From the NCBI GenBank assembly GCA_021156225.1, contig JAJNBN010000093.1, positions 1-12,494 of the forward strand: 12,494 nt of DNA. Reading direction: 5' to 3'. A program made the position numbers and the translations under genes. This stretch comes from Verrucomicrobiota bacterium (lineage in GTDB: Bacteria; Verrucomicrobiota; Verrucomicrobiia; Limisphaerales; JAEYXS01). A model generated the notes under the pieces. That model made no database searches. It saw only the letters and a list, made by a program, of their open reading frames with translations, and was not told the origin of the DNA. Positions 1 through 7,752 of the stretch are shown here, one piece after another. How positions within the stretch are numbered: position 1 is the first letter of the stretch; the number at the start of each line of letters is the position of its first letter.

Positions 1-208
1 TCCGCAATTCTACTTCCGTACGTCTGACGTCACGGGCACGGTGCATCTCCCGGCTGGTGTGGAGATGGTGATGCCTGGTGATAACGTCTCCGTGGACATC
101 GAATTGCTCGCGCCGGTCGCGATGGAAAAAGGTCAGCGCTTCGCGATCCGCGAAGGTGGCCGCACCATCGGTGCCGGTCGTGTGAGCGAAGTGATCACGG
201 TTGCTTAA
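1..208 (+). CDS. tuf: Elongation factor Tu, C-terminal end (partial)
   Basis: This is the last 68 codons of EF-Tu, the GTPase that delivers aminoacyl-tRNA to the ribosomal A site in the cytoplasm. The 5' part lies outside the window. The reading frame starts at base 2 and ends at the TAA at 206-208. The visible piece is domain III: it begins PQFYFRTSDVTGTV, continues with MVMPGDNV and ELLAPVAMEKGQRFAIREGG, and ends RTIGAGRVSEVI followed by TVA. These are hallmark EF-Tu segments, so identity is near certain. A tuf gene just upstream of tRNA-Trp and secE is the tufB-type context known from many bacteria, so it probably shares a transcript with the tRNAs and secE. Whether a second tuf copy exists downstream in the str operon cannot be seen here. 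Confidence 0.97.
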   Translation, partial: PQFYFRTSDVTGTVHLPAGVEMVMPGDNVSVDIELLAPVAMEKGQRFAIREGGRTIGAGRVSEVITVA

Positions 209-224
209 CCAAACAAACTTGGAT

Positions 225-262
225 GCGGGGGTCGGGGGAGTGGAAACTCCCCTGACTCTCGT
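225..262 (+). terminator. Long GNRA-capped hairpin after tuf (possible partial terminator)
   Basis: An uninterrupted helix of about 17 bp can form between 225-241 and 246-262, closed by a GGAA tetraloop at 242-245. The inner 11 pairs (231-241 with 246-256) contain a single G-U wobble. The outer 6 pairs contain three more. The sequence that follows (TTCGTCTCC) is only weakly T-rich, so it is not a clean intrinsic terminator. It could lower read-through from tuf into the tRNA genes, protect the 3' end of tuf mRNA, or serve as a processing signal. The structure is read directly from the sequence; the function is inferred. Confidence 0.45.
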
Positions 263-321
263 TTCGTCTCCAAAAAAGGCCAGAAAACTGAGAGCGAAGA
301 AAACCTCCAGGTAAAGTTTTT

Positions 322-397
322 AGGGCGGTAGCTCAATTGGTAGAGTAGCGGTCTCCAAAACCGTCGGTTGGGGGTTCGAGTCCCTCCCGCCCTGCCA
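322..397 (+). tRNA. tRNA-Trp (CCA anticodon)
   Basis: A complete cloverleaf can be drawn. The acceptor stem pairs AGGGCGG (322-328) with CCGCCCT (387-393). The D stem is 331-334 with 343-346. The anticodon stem is 348-352 with 360-364, around loop CTCCAAA with anticodon CCA at 355-357. The T stem is 370-374 with 382-386, around TTCGAGT. The discriminator is G394, and the 3' CCA is encoded at 395-397. The anticodon reads UGG, so the gene carries tryptophan. Its place between tuf and secE is the classic position of this gene in many bacteria, suggesting a transcript from which RNase P and other nucleases release the tRNA. Confidence 0.97.
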
Positions 398-409
398 AAA
401 GCTGAAGCT

Positions 410-499
410 GGAGAGGTGGCAGAGTGGTCTATTGCGGCGGTCTTGAAAACCGCTTCGGGGTAACTCCCGACGGGGGTTCGAATCCCTCCCTCTCCGCCA
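410..499 (+). tRNA. tRNA-Ser (TGA anticodon)
   Basis: This is a class II tRNA of 90 nt. The acceptor stem pairs GGAGAGG (410-416) with CCTCTCC (489-495). The D stem is 3 bp (419-421 with 433-435). The anticodon stem is 437-441 with 449-453, with loop CTTGAAA and anticodon TGA at 444-446. A long variable arm spans about 454-471, as expected for serine tRNA. The T stem is 472-476 with 484-488. G496 is the discriminator and CCA is encoded at 497-499. It should read UCA and related UCN codons. It starts 12 nt after tRNA-Trp, so both are probably cut from one precursor. A serine tRNA between tRNA-Trp and secE is not the usual arrangement. Confidence 0.96.
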
Positions 500-508
500 A
501 AGTGATGG

Positions 509-526
509 TAGCAGTCAGTTAGCAGT
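509..526 (+). repeat. Short tandem TAGCAGT repeat before secE
   Basis: The heptamer TAGCAGT occurs at 509-515 and again at 520-526, an 11-nt period, in the short gap between tRNA-Ser and the secE start. It may be chance or a small slippage product. No function is assigned. Confidence 0.4.
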
Positions 527-536
527 TGGAAAAATT

Positions 537-800
537 GTGAAAGAGTATTTGCCAACAATAATCGGGTTGGTCCTGTTGGTCGCCTTGATCGGCGTCCTCT
601 GGAGCAAGGGGTATCTGCTGCGTTTCGGCGCCTATGTGGGCGAGACGCAAGAGGAGCTGCGCAAGTGCTCTTGGCCGACCGTTGAGGAGCTGAAGGGCTC
701 CACATTGGTAGTGCTGGTGTCCATCGTCCTGCTGGGTGGTTTCACGGTGATCATAGACTTCATTGTCTCGTCACTGGTGAAGGTCGTGATGACCATGTAA
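537..800 (+). CDS. secE: Preprotein translocase subunit SecE
   Basis: SecE is the small clamp subunit of the SecYEG channel in the inner membrane. The predicted protein has 87 residues. A first hydrophobic helix lies at about residues 6-22. Next comes the conserved amphipathic cytoplasmic helix (about 35-53) with the family signature EELRKCSWPTVEEL. The essential membrane helix is at about 57-80. Two membrane spans make it longer than the minimal one-span form and shorter than the three-span E. coli protein. The start is GTG at 537. No other in-frame start with better support was seen, and only a weak GGA (528-530) precedes it. The gene lies 37 nt after tRNA-Ser and 19 nt before nusG, the usual secE-nusG pair. 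Confidence 0.95.
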   Translation: MKEYLPTIIGLVLLVALIGVLWSKGYLLRFGAYVGETQEELRKCSWPTVEELKGSTLVVLVSIVLLGGFTVIIDFIVSSLVKVVMTM

Positions 801-819
801 CAACAACCGAATTTTGCCG

Positions 820-1368
820 ATGAAAAGCCAGTGGTTTGTGATCCATACGCTGTCCGGGCAGGAACAGAAGGTCAAGGACAGCATCGAGAAGCGCATCAAG
901 CCTGAAGAGATGGGCGAGTACATCCATGAGGTGCTCGTGCCGATGGAGAAGGTGGCGGAAGTGCGCAATGGCAAGAAGACGGTCACGAACCGGAAGCTGT
1001 ATCCCGGTTATGTGTTCGTGCACATGATTTTGCTGGATGACAACAACCGGCCGATCGAGAAGCCGTGGTATTTCATCCGCGAGACGCAGGGCATCATCGG
1101 GTTTGTGGGTGGCGAACGCCCCTCACCGACGCCGGCAGACGAGATCGAGTCGATCAAGTCGCAGATCGCCGATGCGGAAGATTCGGAACGTCCGAAGGTG
1201 CAGTTCGACGTGGGCGAGACGGTGAAGATCAACGACGGACCGTTCTTGAACTTCAGCGGCGTGATCGAAGAGATTGAGCCGGAACGCGGCAAGTTGAAGG
1301 TGACGGTGAATATTTTCGGCCGGAACACCCCAGTGGAACTGGAATACTGGCAGGTGGAGAAGGCTTAA
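820..1368 (+). CDS. nusG: Transcription termination/antitermination factor NusG
   Basis: NusG binds the clamp of RNA polymerase during elongation, and through its KOW domain it contacts Rho or ribosomal protein S10. The predicted protein has 182 residues, close to the family norm. The NGN domain covers about residues 3-115 and opens with KSQWFVIHTLSGQEQKV; LYPGYVFVHM and the IIGFVGG segment are also typical. The KOW domain runs from about residue 131 (VGETVKINDGPFLNFSGVI) to the C-terminus. I chose the ATG at 820. A TTG two codons upstream (814) is also open but adds only LP and has no better ribosome-binding site. Neither start has a Shine-Dalgarno sequence. It is placed after secE and before rplK, as in most bacteria. 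Confidence 0.97.
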   Translation: MKSQWFVIHTLSGQEQKVKDSIEKRIKPEEMGEYIHEVLVPMEKVAEVRNGKKTVTNRKLYPGYVFVHMILLDDNNRPIEKPWYFIRETQGIIGFVGGERPSPTPADEIESIKSQIADAEDSERPKVQFDVGETVKINDGPFLNFSGVIEEIEPERGKLKVTVNIFGRNTPVELEYWQVEKA

Positions 1369-1403
1369 GCGGTTTTTAGAGTTTAATTTAAACAGTAAAT
1401 TTT

Positions 1404-1829
1404 ATGGCGAAGAAGGTAACAGGTCAGATCAAGTTGCAGATTCCTGCCGGTCAGGCGAATCCGGCTCCTCCCGTGGGTCCGGCGCTCGGTCAGCACGGTG
1501 TGAACATCATGGGTTTCTGCAAGGAATTCAATGCCCGCACCAAAGACCAGGCGGGCCTGATCATCCCCGTGGTGATCACGGTGTTCCAGGACAAATCATT
1601 CACTTTCATCACGAAGTCGCCCCCGGCTTCGGTGCTCTTGAAGAAGGCCGCAGGCATCGCCTCCGGTTCCAAGACGCCGAACAAGGAAAAGGTCGGCAAA
1701 GTGACGCGCAAGCAGGTGCTGGACATCGTCAAGCTCAAGCTGTCCGACATGAATGCGCGCAATGAAGAAGCTGCTTTCCGTGTGGTGGCCGGTACGGCCC
1801 GCAGCATGGGAATCGAAATCAAAGACTAA
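1404..1829 (+). CDS. rplK: 50S ribosomal protein L11
   Basis: L11 binds the GTPase-associated region of 23S rRNA (the thiostrepton site) at the base of the L7/L12 stalk. It takes part in factor-dependent GTP hydrolysis and stringent-response sensing by RelA. The protein is 141 residues, exactly the usual length. The N-terminal domain shows the proline-rich segment IPAGQANPAPPVGPALGQHG and NIMGFCKEFNART. The C-terminal RNA-binding domain contains KTPNKEKVGKVT, the KLSDMNA segment and VAGTARSMGI. The 35-nt gap after nusG is strikingly AT-rich, with an interrupted palindrome GTTTAA-T-TTAAAC at 1381-1393. No Shine-Dalgarno sequence precedes the ATG, so initiation may rely on an unstructured AU-rich leader. 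I could not call a promoter with confidence in the gap. Confidence 0.98.
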   Translation: MAKKVTGQIKLQIPAGQANPAPPVGPALGQHGVNIMGFCKEFNARTKDQAGLIIPVVITVFQDKSFTFITKSPPASVLLKKAAGIASGSKTPNKEKVGKVTRKQVLDIVKLKLSDMNARNEEAAFRVVAGTARSMGIEIKD

Positions 1830-1838
1830 TAAACAAAC

Positions 1839-1866
1839 GCGGGAGAGCCCCTTAAACCGGGTTCGC
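1839..1866 (+). promoter_or_regulatory. Probable ribosomal protein L1 autoregulatory mRNA site
   Basis: In the 56-nt gap between rplK and rplA, GCG (1839-1841) pairs with CGC (1864-1866), and AGCCC (1846-1850) pairs with GGGTT (1859-1863). The loop is CTTAAACC. The bases GGAG (1842-1845) are left unpaired on the 5' side. Two short helices joined by an asymmetric purine loop of the GGGAG type are the known form of the L1 target in 23S rRNA and in L1-regulated mRNAs. The position, 19 nt before the rplA start, fits translational feedback. The pairing is seen in the sequence; the L1 role is inferred from the family. Confidence 0.55.
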
Positions 1867-1885
1867 ATGCACCGCAATCAAGAAA

Positions 1886-2584
1886 ATGCCCAGCAAACGT
1901 TACAAGAAAGCGCTTGAGTTGGTACCCAAAAAGGTCACCAACCTCAAGAACGCCGCCGAGCTGATCGGGAAGTTCCCGAAAGCCAAGTTCAACGAAACCG
2001 TGGACCTCGCGTTCCGGCTCGGTGTCGATCCGCGCCAGTCCGACCAGATGGTCCGTGGCACCGTTCCCCTGCCGCACGGCAGCGGTAGCGTGGTGCGCGT
2101 GCTCGTGTTCGCCAAGCCCGGACCTGCCGCTGATGCCGCCAAGGCAGCCGGCGCCGAGTTCGTGGGCTTCGAAGACATGATCAAGCAGTGCGTGGACGGT
2201 TGGACCGGCTTCGATGTCGCCGTGGCGACGCCCGAGGCGATGGTGGAAGTCCGCAAGCTGGGCAAGGTGCTCGGACCCCGGGGTCTGATGCCGAATCCGA
2301 AGACGGGCACGGTCACGGAAGACACTGCCAAGGCAGTGCGCGAAGTGAAGGCCGGTCGTGTGGAATTCAAAGTGGACAAGACGGGCAACGTGCACGTCGT
2401 CGTCGGCAAGGCTTCGTTCAAGCCGGAACAGATTGAAGAAAACGCTCGCGCGGTGATCGATGCAGTCGTGAAAGCGCGTCCGTCCAGCGTCAAGGGAACG
2501 TTCATCCGTTCCGTGACGTTGTCGGCCACCATGAGCCCGGGCATCTCCCTGGACGTGCGTGAATTGAACGTCGTGGCCGCTTAA
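1886..2584 (+). CDS. rplA: 50S ribosomal protein L1
   Basis: L1 forms the mobile L1 stalk that helps move deacylated tRNA out of the E site. In many bacteria it also represses its own operon by binding mRNA. The 232-residue length is typical. The N-terminus (PSKRYKKALELV) is standard. The family signature GLMPNPKTGTVT sits at residues 133-144, and the C-terminal segment FIRSVTLSATMSPG carries the conserved Thr-Met region used in RNA binding. The ATG at 1886 follows an A-rich stretch (AAGAAA) with no clear Shine-Dalgarno sequence. The hairpin just upstream (1839-1866) is a candidate L1 binding site. rplJ follows after only 22 nt, which implies co-transcription. Confidence 0.98.
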   Translation: MPSKRYKKALELVPKKVTNLKNAAELIGKFPKAKFNETVDLAFRLGVDPRQSDQMVRGTVPLPHGSGSVVRVLVFAKPGPAADAAKAAGAEFVGFEDMIKQCVDGWTGFDVAVATPEAMVEVRKLGKVLGPRGLMPNPKTGTVTEDTAKAVREVKAGRVEFKVDKTGNVHVVVGKASFKPEQIEENARAVIDAVVKARPSSVKGTFIRSVTLSATMSPGISLDVRELNVVAA

Positions 2585-2606
2585 CCATTAAAAGGCAAAT
2601 AATACC

Positions 2607-3131
2607 ATGCGTGCCGAAAAGAAATTTATCAGTCAGGAATACGTCCTGCGTCTGAATGCGTCCCCGTTCTTCATCGTTGTTGATTACACGGGCCTGACCG
2701 TTCTGCAGTTCACCGAGCTGCGCAAGCGTTTGCAAAACGCGGGCGCCGAGGTTCACGTCGTCAAGAACTCAATCTTCCGCATCGCTGCGAAAGAAGCGGG
2801 TGTGGCGGAATTGAACGGTTCCCTCGCCGGCCAGGTGGCTGTGGTGACGGGCCAGAAGGACGTTTCTGCTGCCGCGAAGGTCGTGAAGACCTATCAGGCG
2901 GAGTTCGACAAGCCGAAATTGAAGTTCGGTTATCTGAACAACCAGCGCCTCGAGGCGAAGGATGTGGCGGCTCTGGCCGACCTGCCTTCCATCGAAGTCC
3001 TGCGCGCCAAGTTGCTCGGAGTGCTCAACGCTCCGGCTTCGAAGCTGGCGGCCATCATCAACACCCCGGGCTCGCAGCTCGCACGGGTGATCAAGGCCAA
3101 AGCGGACAAAGTAGTGTTGTCAGCCGGGTGA
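2607..3131 (+). CDS. rplJ: 50S ribosomal protein L10
   Basis: L10 anchors the L7/L12 dimers to the ribosomal stalk: its N-terminal domain binds 23S rRNA beside L11 and its C-terminal helix binds L12. The protein has 174 residues, within the usual range. Recognisable segments include FFIVVDYTGLTVLQFTELRK, VHVVKNSIFRIAAKEAG and the helical C-terminal part (ASKLAAIINTPGSQLARVI) that receives L12. A weak AAGG (2592-2595) lies 11 nt before the ATG. The 22-nt gap from rplA is too short for the L10 leader (kink-turn plus hairpin) that controls rplJL in many bacteria, so feedback by the L10-L12 complex is either absent or sited elsewhere. Confidence 0.97.
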   Translation: MRAEKKFISQEYVLRLNASPFFIVVDYTGLTVLQFTELRKRLQNAGAEVHVVKNSIFRIAAKEAGVAELNGSLAGQVAVVTGQKDVSAAAKVVKTYQAEFDKPKLKFGYLNNQRLEAKDVAALADLPSIEVLRAKLLGVLNAPASKLAAIINTPGSQLARVIKAKADKVVLSAG

Positions 3132-3229
3132 GCAATGAACCTACAACATAGTAAATCGTCGGGTTCCGGGCTTGGAACCTAATTTGCCGGCGGCCGCCGG
3201 TGGCGACGAGACTGAAAGACAACAGTAAT
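3132..3229 (+). promoter_or_regulatory. Structured rplJ-rplL spacer
   Basis: This 98-nt gap sits between two genes whose products form one complex. It holds a hairpin GGTTCC (3162-3167) with GGAACC (3174-3179) around a 6-nt loop, extendable by a G-U pair. It also holds a perfect 14-nt GC palindrome, CCGGCGGCCGCCGG (3187-3200), about 30 nt before the rplL start. Neither has a following T-run, so neither is an intrinsic terminator. A promoter-like TTGTCA lies at 3117-3122 with TACAAC at 3142-3147, but the 19-bp spacing is poor. The spacer could raise rplL output relative to rplJ, since L12 is needed in several copies per ribosome. That role is inference. Confidence 0.4.
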
Positions 3230-3616
3230 ATGGCAGACATCGCAAAGTTGGTTGAAGAATTGGGCAAGCTCACGGTCATCGAGGCCGCTGATCTGGTGAA
3301 GCAGTTGGAAACCGCGTGGGGCGTTACGGCCGCAGCTCCGGCTGCCGCTGCTGCTCCTGCTGGTGGTGGCGCTGCTGCCGCTCCGGCCGCTGAAGCCAAG
3401 ACTGAGTTCGACGTGATCCTCGTCTCCGTTCCGGCAGACAAGAAGATCTCCGTCATCAAAGCCGTGCGCGAAGTGAAGGCCGGTTTGGGTCTGGCGGAAG
3501 CCAAGGCTCTGGTGGAAAGCGCTCCGAAACCGATCATCGAAGGTGGCAAGAAGGAAGAAGCCGACGCCGCCAAGAAGAAGCTCGAAGAGGCTGGCGCCAA
3601 GGTCGAGGTCAAGTAA
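3230..3616 (+). CDS. rplL: 50S ribosomal protein L7/L12
   Basis: L7/L12 is the multicopy stalk protein that recruits and activates translation factors (EF-Tu, EF-G, IF2). The 128-residue product has the three expected parts. The N-terminal dimerisation and L10-binding helices are residues 1-31. A flexible hinge extremely rich in Ala, Pro and Gly covers about 32-57. The globular C-terminal domain (about 58-128) includes KTEFDVIL, the helix VIKAVREVKAGLGLAEAKAL, VESAP and the ending EEAGAKVEVK. The ATG at 3230 gives the canonical start MADIAKLVEEL. An in-frame GTG at 3200 would add ten residues unlike the family and falls in the GC palindrome, so I rejected it. There is no clear Shine-Dalgarno sequence. 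A strong terminator begins 14 nt after the stop. Confidence 0.97.
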   Translation: MADIAKLVEELGKLTVIEAADLVKQLETAWGVTAAAPAAAAAPAGGGAAAAPAAEAKTEFDVILVSVPADKKISVIKAVREVKAGLGLAEAKALVESAPKPIIEGGKKEEADAAKKKLEEAGAKVEVK

Positions 3617-3629
3617 GGTTTTGTTCACG

Positions 3630-3664
3630 GGCGACCGGACCCAAAAGTCCGGTCGCCTCTTTTG
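3630..3664 (+). terminator. Intrinsic terminator/attenuator between rplL and rpoB
   Basis: A perfect 11-bp GC-rich stem pairs GGCGACCGGAC (3630-3640) with GTCCGGTCGCC (3647-3657) around loop CCAAAA, followed at once by TCTTTTG. This is a textbook Rho-independent terminator. Because the essential genes rpoB and rpoC follow on the same strand, it probably acts as a partial terminator that lowers RNA polymerase subunit output relative to ribosomal proteins, as the rplL-rpoB attenuator does in E. coli. The alternative is full termination with a separate rpoB promoter in 3665-3829, which I could not identify. Confidence 0.88.
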
Positions 3665-3675
3665 TCCGCAAGGGC

Positions 3676-3696
3676 GGGTCGCGGTAAATTCGACCC
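3676..3696 (+). promoter_or_regulatory. rpoB leader hairpin 1
   Basis: GGGTCG (3676-3681) pairs with CGACCC (3691-3696) around a 9-nt loop. It lies between the rplL terminator and the larger leader structures and has no following T-run. It could be an element of a structured rpoB leader or a chance short stem. Confidence 0.35.
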
Positions 3697-3726
3697 AGGG
3701 GTTGGAAGTAGACAGTCAAATTTGGG

Positions 3727-3779
3727 TGAGACAGGCGAGCCTGACAACGGAATGTCAGGGCTTGCCTTCCGTTGTCTCA
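3727..3779 (+). promoter_or_regulatory. rpoB leader nested inverted repeat with competing folds
   Basis: One fold is a long hairpin. TGAGACA (3727-3733) pairs with TGTCTCA (3773-3779), and 3734-3746 pairs with 3753-3766 (13 bp with one bulged G) around loop ACGGAA. TTCCGT (3767-3772) is left as a bulge. A second fold is exclusive with the first: GACAACGGAA (3743-3752) pairs perfectly over 10 bp with TTCCGTTGTC (3767-3776), leaving CAGG/CCTG (3732-3735 with 3740-3743) as a nearly contiguous small hairpin sharing G3743. The bulge of fold one is exactly complementary to its loop. No T-run follows, so it is not itself an intrinsic terminator. It could be a regulatory switch or a double-stranded RNase III processing site like the one reported in the E. 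coli rplL-rpoB spacer. Confidence 0.6.
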
Positions 3780-3791
3780 AGAATAAACAAC

Positions 3792-3814
3792 GGCCGGGCA
3801 GTGTAAAACCGGCC
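3792..3814 (+). promoter_or_regulatory. rpoB start-proximal hairpin
   Basis: GGCCGG (3792-3797) pairs with CCGGCC (3809-3814) around an 11-nt loop. It ends 15 nt before the rpoB ATG, close to the region a ribosome would cover. The sequence ACAACGG at 3787-3793 overlaps its 5' arm and can instead pair with CCGTTGT (3769-3775) upstream, which would open this hairpin. A role in rpoB translation is possible but unproven. Confidence 0.45.
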
Positions 3815-3829
3815 AAACATTAACGAAAA

Positions 3830-7735
<3,906 letters not shown>

Positions 7736-7752
7736 TCTAAAGAATTGAGCGT

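Noticed and set aside
288..317. Promoter-like CTGAGA and TAAAGT (18-bp spacing) before tRNA-Trp
   Set aside because: The predicted transcription start would fall at or inside the first bases of the tRNA, leaving no 5' leader, and both boxes match only 4 of 6 positions.
205..705. Minus-strand open frame of 166 codons across the tRNA genes and secE start
   Set aside because: It runs antisense to two clear tRNA genes and the start of secE and has a low-complexity Arg/Pro/Ser-rich product. It is a chance frame.
814..819. TTG at 814 as the nusG start
   Set aside because: It would add only two residues, with no ribosome-binding site gained; ATG at 820 gives the usual NusG N-terminus.
937..1115. 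Numbers here are RpoC residues: the trigger-loop insertion seen as a possible novel fused domain
   Set aside because: It aligns well by eye with the SI3 insertion of E. coli beta', so it is a known feature of many Gram-negative polymerases.
1381..1393. GTTTAA-T-TTAAAC interrupted palindrome before rplK as an operator
   Set aside because: It consists almost only of A and T in a short AT-rich gap, where such symmetry arises easily; no further support was seen.
1826..2395. Minus-strand open frame of 189 codons opposite rplA
   Set aside because: It is in register with the sense codons and is explained by avoidance of TTA, CTA and TCA in rplA.
3200..3229. GTG at 3200 as an upstream start for rplL
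   Set aside because: The ten added residues do not resemble the L7/L12 N-terminus, and the ATG at 3230 gives the canonical start and length.
3543..3806. Plus-strand open frame of 87 codons over the end of rplL and the rpoB leader
   Set aside because: It overlaps rplL in another frame, crosses the terminator and the leader hairpins, and its product has no recognisable pattern.
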